A DNA stretch of 9,082 nucleotides from Victivallales bacterium (lineage in GTDB: Bacteria; Verrucomicrobiota; Lentisphaeria; Oligosphaerales; Oligosphaeraceae): positions 1 to 9,082 of the forward strand of contig JAFYGL010000425.1 of the NCBI GenBank assembly GCA_017543165.1, in the 5' to 3' direction. The notes under the pieces were generated by a model. It was not told where the DNA came from and ran no database searches. It worked only from the letters and a program-made list of their open reading frames with translations. Shown piece after piece: positions 1 to 7,049 of this stretch; position 1 is the stretch's first letter, and every line of letters begins with the position of its first letter. The translations under genes were made by a program, and so were the position numbers.

Positions 1-2
1 AC

Positions 3-1898
3 TACGTCCCCGAGCCCAGCGAACTGAAATTGCCAAAACTGGACGCCAGCGGCAAACCGCATTTCCTGTACAGGGACATCTTCCGCACCGCTGGCATCCC
101 GAGAAACCTGGATGATGGGCGGTGGGCGGCCAGGAACAGGCTGAACCGCTCGGGCGACTTGCCATTCTCTGCGAAATATGGCGGCTCATACAACTATGGG
201 CCGCCTTATTTTGTCCATACTTTCGCCCGTTACATACATCACGGCTATTACAAGACCAATCCCGAATATTTTTCATTGGTGGATGGCAAGCGCAACGGCG
301 AGCAGTATTCTGGGCAGCTTTGCCTGACGAACCAGGCATTGAGGGACAAGATGATTGAACTTGTCAAGAAGAACATACGCGCCTCGCGAGAGGCTGCCGC
401 CGCCAAAGGTGTCAGGCCGCCAGTTTACTATGACCTTTCCATGAATGACGGCAGCCGCTTCTGCGAATGCGAGAACTGCCTGAAAATGGAAAAGGCCAGT
501 TCAATCACAGATGTGCTGCTGGACTTCATCAACACCATCGCGGATGGCGTCGCCAAGGAATATCCTGATGTTTTGATTACGACGCTGGCATATAACAAGG
601 TGGTGAATCCGCCAGTGGGCAAGATACGTCCCAGGGACAATGTGGTCATACGCGTATGCAACCATTCAGGAAGCTATGTTTCCGTGCAGGAGCCTCGTTG
701 CGAGGATTTCCGCAGGCATGTGGAAGGCTGGTCTAAAATCACCAAGCACCTCACCTGCTGGGAATATGACATCTGGACTTTTCCGTTCCCGAATGAATTT
801 GGCTTTCCAGAGACATGCAAACTATATGGAAAGCACAACTTCGAGGGGCTGTTCTTCGAGAAGACGGGCAGCGAGCCTCTTTCTGACTGCTATGAGATGA
901 AGGCGTGGCTCATTGCCAAGGTGATGGAGAATCCTGATTGCGATTTCGAGGTGCAGAGGCAGATATTCCTCAATGGATACTATGGTGCGGCGGGACAATA
1001 CATCGACCAGTACAGAAAACTGCTGGCCAGCGCTGAAAAAGCGGGAAACACCACAAGAAAAATCAACCGCTATTTCGCGGACAACTATGACTATATCACC
1101 TTGGACACATTGCTCAAGTCATATCAACTTTTCGATAAGGCGATGGAGGCTGTCAAAGACGATGAAAAACTGCTCTCAAGGGTTGTGCTGGCACGTTTCC
1201 CGCTGGACAAGTACCACAGCAGGATGCTGGCTAAAATGGTGGGCGAATGGAAGAAAAGAGGCGGCACCGCTGCCACTTTCCCCGTCAAACGCGACAAGTT
1301 GGCGGAGGATTTGAGGAAGCACTGGATTCCTTGCGCGGGCATTTTCAAGGATGCCGCGCGGATGGAGAACATGCTCAAGGCGGAAATCTCCATTTTGGAG
1401 AACATGGGCGCGGAGGCGAATCCAGTTCCAGAGCCGCCAGAATTCAAAGGAAAGACGGTGCGGCATTTCACACCGTCCAGCCTGAATTTCTTCAACAATC
1501 CGAACATGGCATTGGTCAAGGACCCAGATGCCCGCGAAGGATGCGCATTTGAGGTCATTCCAGAAGGGCCTCGACGCAACTATTTCACATTGCCATTCGA
1601 GGCGGGCTGCTATGACCGTGTCGGCGCAAAGACCACTTTGCGCAATTCATGGGACAAGGTGCCAGACGGGGAGGGCTACCAGTGGTTCCACGTGGGCAAG
1701 GACCATCTCTACATGAAATACTACATTTATCTTACACGTTCCTGGGAAATACAGGCGCATCTTGACCAGTACCTGGAGTTGGGTGCAAAGGACCTGGACG
1801 TGTGGTTCCGCGCGAAATTCATCGGTCCCCTCTACCACAAGGGCGCAACGGGAAAGTCAAGGATATACATTGATTCCATAAGTTGTGTGGAATTGTAA
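3..1898 (+). CDS. DUF4838 domain-containing protein, 5'-truncated by the window edge
   Basis: This reading frame is open from the first bases of the window to a TAA at 1896-1898, so about 631 C-terminal residues are visible. The TTG at 30 is not a credible start. The coding frame runs through it, and the first visible residues (Y-V-P-E-P) align with Y-M-P-G-E at residues 176-180 of the next gene, so roughly 170-175 residues lie outside, probably a signal peptide and an N-terminal alpha/beta domain. The DUF4838 (Pfam) core spans about 200-1020. It includes N-P-E-Y-F-S-L-V-D-G-K (about 258-290), then N-D-G followed by C-E-C-E-N-C (462-479). About 1440-1895 looks beta-rich and ends in an I-Y-I-D-S-I stretch typical of jelly-roll accessory domains. 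From family knowledge, DUF4838 proteins resemble alpha-glucuronidase/GH20-like barrels and occur in polysaccharide-degradation loci, but I know of no established reaction. It is probably co-transcribed with the gene 6 bases downstream. Family assignment is fairly secure; function is unknown. Confidence 0.85.
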   Translation, partial: YVPEPSELKLPKLDASGKPHFLYRDIFRTAGIPRNLDDGRWAARNRLNRSGDLPFSAKYGGSYNYGPPYFVHTFARYIHHGYYKTNPEYFSLVDGKRNGEQYSGQLCLTNQALRDKMIELVKKNIRASREAAAAKGVRPPVYYDLSMNDGSRFCECENCLKMEKASSITDVLLDFINTIADGVAKEYPDVLITTLAYNKVVNPPVGKIRPRDNVVIRVCNHSGSYVSVQEPRCEDFRRHVEGWSKITKHLTCWEYDIWTFPFPNEFGFPETCKLYGKHNFEGLFFEKTGSEPLSDCYEMKAWLIAKVMENPDCDFEVQRQIFLNGYYGAAGQYIDQYRKLLASAEKAGNTTRKINRYFADNYDYITLDTLLKSYQLFDKAMEAVKDDEKLLSRVVLARFPLDKYHSRMLAKMVGEWKKRGGTAATFPVKRDKLAEDLRKHWIPCAGIFKDAARMENMLKAEISILENMGAEANPVPEPPEFKGKTVRHFTPSSLNFFNNPNMALVKDPDAREGCAFEVIPEGPRRNYFTLPFEAGCYDRVGAKTTLRNSWDKVPDGEGYQWFHVGKDHLYMKYYIYLTRSWEIQAHLDQYLELGAKDLDVWFRAKFIGPLYHKGATGKSRIYIDSISCVEL

Positions 1899-1904
1899 GA
1901 CAAT

Positions 1905-4727
1905 ATGGAAGACAAGCAACAGATGTTCAGTGTTAGAAAAATTGCTGTGGCCTCCCTGGTGTTTTTGATGGTGGCGCTATGCGCTGCTGCCAAAGGCGAT
2001 GAGGCGGTTCTGATACAGGGCGGCAAAAGCCGCCTGGCGATTGTGGTGGAGGACTGCGTGAATCCCGTGCTTGGTCTGGCCGGGGAGGAACTGGCATCGC
2101 ATTTGAAGCAGCGCACTGGCGCAGAAGTGCATGTCTATGAGGCATACGACCAATTGCCTAAAGACGCATATCCGCTGTATCTTGGCAGGTCCGAGCGCAC
2201 CAGAGAACTTGGGCTTGACGAAGAGCGCCTCGCATACGACGGATATTTCATAAAGGTGACAAGGGAATATGCAGTCATTGCAGGCAGGGACATTCCCCAG
2301 ACGGGCGAGCCGTATTACGGGCATACATTCATGTATTGCAGGAAGGAGCCTGTGTTCCACATGTTCGGGGAGAGGGGCACGCTTAACGGCGTTTACAAGA
2401 CATTGGAGGAATATGCGGGTGTCAGGCACTACATGCCAGGCGAACTGGGCACCGTGATACCAAAGTCCCCTGATTTCAAACTGCCCCTGCAGGAACGCTA
2501 CATCGCGCCTGCATTCCGCGGAAGAAATTTCACTGGAGTCTGGTTCCAGGAGGGAAACTTGGACTTTCTCTACTGGCATCATCGCATTTGCGCTGGCGGC
2601 GAGAGGAATCCCGTCAACCACAGTTATAACAGAATGGTGCGCTACAAACAGGAGCATCCAGAGTATTTTGCGCTGATTGACGGGAAAAGGGACTTTGACA
2701 ACCTCTCCACGGCGAACCACTACGGCAATCTCTGCATGACAAATACGGAGGGCATAAAGGCGTTTGCCAACATTGCCAGGGAATTCTTTGACAAAAATCC
2801 CAATTACAACATCTTCCCGATTGTGCCGCAGGACGGGCTTTTCAAAGTCTGTGAATGCCAGAATTGCAAGAAATTGCTTTCTCCGCATCTAGGCGAGAAT
2901 GGCATATTCTCGAACATTGTGTTCCACCATGCGATTGAGGTAGCCAAGGAAGTGAAGAAAACACATCCAGACAAGTATATTGGGGTGCTGGCGTATTCTA
3001 GGTACCGCATCGCGCCTGAAATGGAAATACCTGACAATATGTACGTGGTCATCTGCTACCGTCGCCAGGACCTGCTGAAGCCTGCCAAGAAGAAGGAGAT
3101 AGAGGACACCTTCAAGGCATACCAGGCAAAAAAGGCGAAGATATTGGTGTGGACATACGCGCTTTACAATCACATTCCGCCCATGCGTGGAATACCTGTG
3201 CTCTATTCCAAAGTCCTTCAGGAGAACATCCGTTTCAACCTGGCCCATGGTGTTATCGGCGAGAAATCAGAGGCGACCTACCGCTCAGGGGGCGGTGACC
3301 AGCTTGTCAAGAAGCACGATTTGGCAATGCCCGCCAGCACGCATCTCAATGACTACATACGCTGCCAGTTGCTTTGGGACCCGAACCAGGATGTGTCTGC
3401 GCTGCTTGAGGAATACTACAGGCTGTTCTATGGCCCTGCGCAGCAGGAAATGCGGCGCTTCTGGGAGACTGCGGAGGCACTGTTCAAGGCGCGTGGGGAG
3501 GCAACAATGTATTCCAAGGAAGATTTGGAGAAACTGGAGCATTATCTGAAGCAGGCAAGTTCCAAGGCGGCGCCAGAAACCGTCTATGGCAAGAGGGTGC
3601 GCCTTCTTCAGCAGGAAATCAAACCTTTCTTTGAGACGCTTTATCTCTTGCGTTCAGGCACGAAATCCGCCGCTGCTCCAATTGTTGAAAAGGACATTCC
3701 GCTGGAATACGACGCGGATGGCATTTGGAAATATGCCACGAATTATGTCTTTACCGCCAAGGATGGAAAAAGCATTGACAAGCATGTTTCCACTACCTTG
3801 AAAATGCTGGGCAACAGGCAGGGAATCGCATTGTACCTAGAGGCAAAGGAGCCCAATTTGGACAAGATGGTGCAATTGGCCACGAAACGGGACGAGCCCA
3901 GGGCCTGGAAGGATGACTGCTATGAAATCTTCCTGGTTTCAAAGGACCGTTCAGTGAACCTTCAGTACATTGTCACCGCCGCTGGCAATATAAACGATGG
4001 CCGCAGGGATGTGGATGTGAATGTCTGCGATTGGGACTGGACCAGTTTACTCAAACTGAAGCAAAGCAGAGGCGAGCGGGTCTGGAACACCTCAATCTTC
4101 ATTCCGTGGAGCGATTTGGGCTTGAGTTTCAATGAAATGCGCCCGCTACTGCTGGAGATTTTCCGCAGGCAGACTGGCGGAGACAAGGAAAATGGGGCAT
4201 ATCAGGTGCTTTTCCCGACAGCTGGTTTCCACAATTATTCCCCCGAGTACTTTGGCGAACTTCACCTCATTCCTGGCGCGAACCAAGTCAGGAATCCCTC
4301 ATTCGAGGTGCTTTCGGCGGATGGTCGCCCACTGAACTGGGGGAAGGGCGGAAAAGTGAGCAAAAATGCCGACGGCGCGAAAAGCGCGATTTACCTCAGC
4401 AATGCGGAAAGTGCGCTGTACAACATTGCGTCTGACGCCTTTCCCGTGCAGGAGGGGACGGAGTATATGCTTCATTACAGGCACAAGGGGACGGAGGCAT
4501 ACTCGTATGCTGTGTTCTTTGATGCCAATGGCAAGAATGTGCCGCAGCCACTCGTTAAATACTTCTACAGCAGCAGAAGCGAAGACTGGAAGGCATGGCA
4601 TTTTCAGGGAAGGGTGCCCTCTGGCGCGGTCACTTGCAAGGTGTTCCTCCGCTGCTTTGACAAGACGCCAGGCAAGGGCGCATTCATAACCGATGTGGAA
4701 TTCTTCTCAGGAAACCTCATGAAATGA
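1905..4727 (+). CDS. Exported multidomain DUF4838 protein with CBM9-like and C-terminal jelly-roll domains
   Basis: This is a 940-residue protein. An n-region with R11-K12, a hydrophobic stretch at about 13-26 and A-A-A at 27-29 form a signal peptide, probably for signal peptidase I. The cysteine at 26 lacks a canonical lipobox. Residues 35-195 look like the N-terminal domain of GH67/GH20-type enzymes. The DUF4838 core is at about 200-520, with H-P-E-Y-F-A-L-I-D-G-K (251-261), Q-D-G (309-311), C-E-C-Q-N-C (316-321) and W-D-P-N-Q-D-V near 491-497. Residues 600-788 resemble a CBM9/DOMON-like domain (W-K-D-D-C-Y-E-I-F at 668-676). Residues 790-936 start with V-R-N-P-S-F-E, typical of a carbohydrate-binding jelly roll. 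The role inferred is extracytoplasmic glycan binding or hydrolysis; the reaction is unknown. Start choice is uncertain: ATG 1905 leaves a 6-base gap after the previous stop, suggesting translational coupling, whereas ATG 1923 has GGAAG 11 bases upstream and gives a cleaner signal peptide (934 aa). Confidence 0.88.
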   Translation: MEDKQQMFSVRKIAVASLVFLMVALCAAAKGDEAVLIQGGKSRLAIVVEDCVNPVLGLAGEELASHLKQRTGAEVHVYEAYDQLPKDAYPLYLGRSERTRELGLDEERLAYDGYFIKVTREYAVIAGRDIPQTGEPYYGHTFMYCRKEPVFHMFGERGTLNGVYKTLEEYAGVRHYMPGELGTVIPKSPDFKLPLQERYIAPAFRGRNFTGVWFQEGNLDFLYWHHRICAGGERNPVNHSYNRMVRYKQEHPEYFALIDGKRDFDNLSTANHYGNLCMTNTEGIKAFANIAREFFDKNPNYNIFPIVPQDGLFKVCECQNCKKLLSPHLGENGIFSNIVFHHAIEVAKEVKKTHPDKYIGVLAYSRYRIAPEMEIPDNMYVVICYRRQDLLKPAKKKEIEDTFKAYQAKKAKILVWTYALYNHIPPMRGIPVLYSKVLQENIRFNLAHGVIGEKSEATYRSGGGDQLVKKHDLAMPASTHLNDYIRCQLLWDPNQDVSALLEEYYRLFYGPAQQEMRRFWETAEALFKARGEATMYSKEDLEKLEHYLKQASSKAAPETVYGKRVRLLQQEIKPFFETLYLLRSGTKSAAAPIVEKDIPLEYDADGIWKYATNYVFTAKDGKSIDKHVSTTLKMLGNRQGIALYLEAKEPNLDKMVQLATKRDEPRAWKDDCYEIFLVSKDRSVNLQYIVTAAGNINDGRRDVDVNVCDWDWTSLLKLKQSRGERVWNTSIFIPWSDLGLSFNEMRPLLLEIFRRQTGGDKENGAYQVLFPTAGFHNYSPEYFGELHLIPGANQVRNPSFEVLSADGRPLNWGKGGKVSKNADGAKSAIYLSNAESALYNIASDAFPVQEGTEYMLHYRHKGTEAYSYAVFFDANGKNVPQPLVKYFYSSRSEDWKAWHFQGRVPSGAVTCKVFLRCFDKTPGKGAFITDVEFFSGNLMK
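1907..1911 (+). promoter_or_regulatory. Possible Shine-Dalgarno for an internal start at 1923
   Basis: GGAAG lies 11 bases before the ATG at 1923 and inside the first codons of the 1905 start. If it is used, the product begins M-F-S-V-R-K, a more typical signal-peptide n-region than one containing E2 and D3. The spacing is longer than ideal, so this is only a candidate. The 1905 start has no clear Shine-Dalgarno of its own. Confidence 0.3.
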
Positions 4728-4739
4728 GCGTGATTGATT

Positions 4740-4782
4740 TTGCATAATGCTCTGTTCCCAGGGGAACAGAGCCTTGCATAAT
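4740..4782. repeat. 9-bp direct repeats TTGCATAAT flanking the stem-loop
   Basis: TTGCATAAT occurs at 4740-4748, directly abutting the left arm of the stem-loop, and again at 4774-4782, one base after the right arm. A related TTTGCATAA lies at 6986-6994, again shortly before a stem-loop. The arrangement resembles a short hairpin bounded by a target-site-like duplication, or a small intergenic repeat unit. The repeats are exact as read; what made them is unknown. Confidence 0.55.
4749..4772 (+). terminator. Intergenic stem-loop after the second DUF4838 gene (possible attenuator or weak terminator)
   Basis: The arms GCTCTGTTCCC (4749-4759) and GGGAACAGAGC (4762-4772) are perfect complements, giving 10-11 bp with a very short loop (C-A-G-G if the last pair stays open). 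It sits 21 bases after the stop of the upstream gene and 29 bases before the rhamnosidase start. What follows (CTTGCATAATTCTTTG) is only moderately T-rich, so it is not a strong intrinsic terminator. It could lower expression of the rhamnosidase relative to the DUF4838 genes or protect the upstream mRNA 3' end. The stem-loop is directly seen; its role is inferred. Confidence 0.5.
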
Positions 4783-4792
4783 TCTTTGATTT

Positions 4793-4798
4793 AGAGGA
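4793..4798 (+). promoter_or_regulatory. Ribosome binding site of the rhamnosidase gene
   Basis: AGAGGA precedes the ATG at 4802 by three bases (GAGG by four or five). The spacing is short, but this is the only purine-rich anti-Shine-Dalgarno match in the gap and it supports 4802 as the start. Confidence 0.55.
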
Positions 4799-4801
4799 AA
4801 T

Positions 4802-6979
4802 ATGGACATCTATACAGCAAAATGGATAAGCACCAGGCCCCAGGCTGAAAAGCAGGGGCAGGCATATTATTACCGCAAGGTGTTTGACTTGGAGAAATTG
4901 CCCGAGGCCGCGGAATTGTATTGCGCCGCAGCAGGCTTCTACGAGGTGATGATCAATGGAGTGCCCGTGAGTGACAGGGTTCTTGCCACTGCGCCGACGC
5001 AGTATGACTATCGTGTGGAGTACACTGTGTATCCAATTAAGGAACTGCTTCGCATTGGGCGCAATGTGATCGTGTTCCATATAGGAAACGGCTATTACAA
5101 CTGCTTTGAGCAAGACCATTGGAAACTGGACCGCGCTCCCTACCGTGATTTTCCGAAAATCATGGCATATTTGCAGTTTGACGGGAAAATCGCCGTGAGG
5201 ACAGATGATTCATGGAAGGCAATTCCATCAGGAGTGGTTTACAACAGCCTGAGGCGCGGTGAATTCTATGATGCAAACCAGGATGTGCCTGATGTGCATA
5301 ACCCGTTCACGAATAACACAGACTGGAAAAACGCCGTGTATTGCAATCCTCCAGGCGGCAAAATCGTGCCTGAGCAGGGGCATCCCTGCGTGGTGCAGCA
5401 GAGAATTGAGCCAGTTGGCCTCAAGGTGTTTACATTCGGGCGCCGAATCTATGACTTTGGCGTGAGCATAGCGGGCTGGTGCGAGGTCACATTCACAGCA
5501 CCTCCTGGAACCACAATCTATCTTGAATATGGCGAGATGGTCAATGACATCGGCGATGTCACCAGGGAGTATATCAACCACTATGGTGAGGATTCCATTA
5601 CCTGGCAGGAGGATCGCTTCACCGTCGGCAAGTCAGGGCGGCTGGAGAACGCCCATGCGCATTTCACCTGGTATGGATTCCGCTATGTGCGCATGCGCGC
5701 CGAGCATCCTGACATAAAAATCGAGAAGATACAAGCCTGTGTTATCTTCAACTCATTTCCCCAATTGGGGGCATACAGCACTTCCGACTATGTCTTGAAC
5801 AAATTGTTCGAATTGACCAAGCGCAGTTTTGAGTCGAATTTCGTGGGCATTCCAACGGACTGCCCCCACAGGGAGAAAAGTGGCTGGCATGGCGATGTGA
5901 ACCGCGCCAGCGAAACTGGCCTCTTCATGTATGATGTCGCATCTGACTATGGACATTATCTGGACGCATTGGTTGGCACTCAGCGCGCCAATGGCCAGAT
6001 ACCAGCAGTTGCGCCATCTGGCGCGCATTTCTACAATTGGGGAAGCGAACCGGCAATTACACTCTTCTGGGTGCCATTGCAAATCTACAATTTCACTGGC
6101 AATGACGAGTACATCCGCAAATATTACGGCAATATGGCGTTGCACCTGGATTTCTGCAGGCAAAAGTTGCAGCCTGATGGCTTCATGTATGACAATATCG
6201 GGGACTGGTGCCCAGTGGAGCATTTCCGCATGACCGAAAAGGTGCATTCTGGTACATTGGACTACTATCTTGTCCTCCAGTTGATGCATTATTTTGCCAG
6301 GCATCTGGGAAAAGAGGAGGACGCGGCGTTCTATGCGGAACAGAAGCAGCAGCTCAAGGACGCCTACAGAAAGGCCTTCTACAAGGGGGACGGCATTGTG
6401 GGCGATGACACCTGGACAACGCTGGGCTTTGCGCTTTGCACGGATTTGTTCAATGAGGAGGAGGGCAGAAAGATTGCCGCGAATCTGGTGTCAAAAGTAC
6501 GTGCAAACCAACATAAGGTGGACTTCGGAAACATTGGCGGCAAGGTGGTGCATCATGCATTGAGCCGCTATGGCTATGTGGAAGACGCATACAAACTGCT
6601 TACCCAGACAGAATATCCAGGATATGGGCATTGGGTGAAGGCTGGCGCGACGACGCTTTGGGAAACCTGGAGCGGGCTCTGGTCCAGAAACCACATCATG
6701 TTCGGTGATCTGGTGGCCTGGTTCTTCAAATATCTGGGCGGAATAAACCTGAAGAAGGGGCAGTTGAGCATCAGGCCTTGTTTTGTTTCAGGGCTTGATG
6801 ATTTCTGTTGCCACCACACCATTCCTGGCAAAGGCACAGTTCATGTTGATTGGAAGCGTGAGAATGGCAAGGTCCTTTGCCATCTGAAATTGACTGAAGG
6901 ACTAGAGTGCTCTTGCAGTATGCCAGGCCACCAGGAAGAAAAATTACAGGGGCCTGTTGAAAGGGAATACATCTGCTGA
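4802..6979 (+). CDS. Alpha-L-rhamnosidase, glycoside hydrolase family 78
   Basis: This is a 725-residue inverting glycosidase that removes terminal alpha-L-rhamnose from oligosaccharides or glycosides. The layout matches GH78: an N-terminal beta-sandwich carbohydrate-binding-like domain (about 5-190), a second beta domain (about 195-315), an (alpha/alpha)6 catalytic barrel (about 320-650) and a C-terminal beta-sandwich (about 655-715). The signature T-D-C-P-H-R-E-K-S-G-W-H-G-D is at 352-365. D353, E358 and D365 have the same 5- and 7-residue spacing as the active-site acids D567, E572 and D579 of Bacillus sp. GL1 RhaB, with E358 the expected general acid. W-E-T-W at 620-623 supplies E621, matching RhaB E841, the expected general base. 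G-D-W-C-P (467-471) is another family landmark. The N-terminus (M-D-I-Y-T-A-K-W-I) has no signal peptide, so the enzyme is probably cytoplasmic and acts on imported oligosaccharides. It lies 74 bases after the secreted DUF4838 gene in the same direction. The family call is secure; the exact substrate is unknown. Confidence 0.95.
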   Translation: MDIYTAKWISTRPQAEKQGQAYYYRKVFDLEKLPEAAELYCAAAGFYEVMINGVPVSDRVLATAPTQYDYRVEYTVYPIKELLRIGRNVIVFHIGNGYYNCFEQDHWKLDRAPYRDFPKIMAYLQFDGKIAVRTDDSWKAIPSGVVYNSLRRGEFYDANQDVPDVHNPFTNNTDWKNAVYCNPPGGKIVPEQGHPCVVQQRIEPVGLKVFTFGRRIYDFGVSIAGWCEVTFTAPPGTTIYLEYGEMVNDIGDVTREYINHYGEDSITWQEDRFTVGKSGRLENAHAHFTWYGFRYVRMRAEHPDIKIEKIQACVIFNSFPQLGAYSTSDYVLNKLFELTKRSFESNFVGIPTDCPHREKSGWHGDVNRASETGLFMYDVASDYGHYLDALVGTQRANGQIPAVAPSGAHFYNWGSEPAITLFWVPLQIYNFTGNDEYIRKYYGNMALHLDFCRQKLQPDGFMYDNIGDWCPVEHFRMTEKVHSGTLDYYLVLQLMHYFARHLGKEEDAAFYAEQKQQLKDAYRKAFYKGDGIVGDDTWTTLGFALCTDLFNEEEGRKIAANLVSKVRANQHKVDFGNIGGKVVHHALSRYGYVEDAYKLLTQTEYPGYGHWVKAGATTLWETWSGLWSRNHIMFGDLVAWFFKYLGGINLKKGQLSIRPCFVSGLDDFCCHHTIPGKGTVHVDWKRENGKVLCHLKLTEGLECSCSMPGHQEEKLQGPVEREYIC

Positions 6980-6998
6980 CAAGGCTTTGCATAAGCAA

Positions 6999-7035
6999 GA
7001 AGGGGCCTGGACGCATGCCGCGTCCAGGCCCCTTC
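6999..7035. terminator. Bidirectional terminator stem-loop between convergent genes
   Basis: A perfect 16-bp stem is formed by 6999-7014 (GAAGGGGCCTGGACGC) and 7020-7035 (GCGTCCAGGCCCCTTC) around the 5-base loop ATGCC. It lies 19 bases after the rhamnosidase stop and 14 bases before the 3' end of the opposing isomerase gene. The position and strength fit termination from both sides. The flanking T-tracts are weak on both strands (GCGTT on the right; TTGCTT on the complement of the left flank), so termination may rely on the stem or on Rho. Confidence 0.65.
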
Positions 7036-7049
7036 GCGTTCCAATGTAA

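Noticed and set aside
30..32. TTG start for the first + strand gene
   Set aside because: The same frame is open back to base 3, and the residues before the TTG (Y-V-P-E-P-S-E-L-K) match the equivalent region of the paralogue, so the gene is cut by the window edge and does not start here.
1968..1982. Possible lipoprotein signal (V-A-L-C) in the second DUF4838 protein
   Set aside because: The residue before the cysteine is leucine where a lipobox needs G, A or S. The following A-A-A fits ordinary signal peptidase I cleavage better.
1977..2888. 303-residue open frame on the minus strand inside the second DUF4838 gene
   Set aside because: It lies wholly antisense to a well-supported gene, its translation matches no family I recognise, and it has no operon context. 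It is a shadow of codon bias on the opposite strand.
4743..4782. CATAAT words in the 4728-4801 gap as -10 promoter elements
   Set aside because: No convincing -35 box lies at the right distance for either copy, and a related word recurs after the rhamnosidase where no + strand gene follows.
4604..5119. 171-residue minus-strand open frame spanning the gap between the second DUF4838 gene and the rhamnosidase
   Set aside because: Most of it is antisense to two real genes, it passes through the intergenic stem-loop, and its composition is unlike a conserved protein.
5753..6304. 183-residue minus-strand open frame inside the rhamnosidase gene
   Set aside because: It overlaps the conserved catalytic barrel of GH78 and shows no recognisable domain. 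It is a shadow frame.
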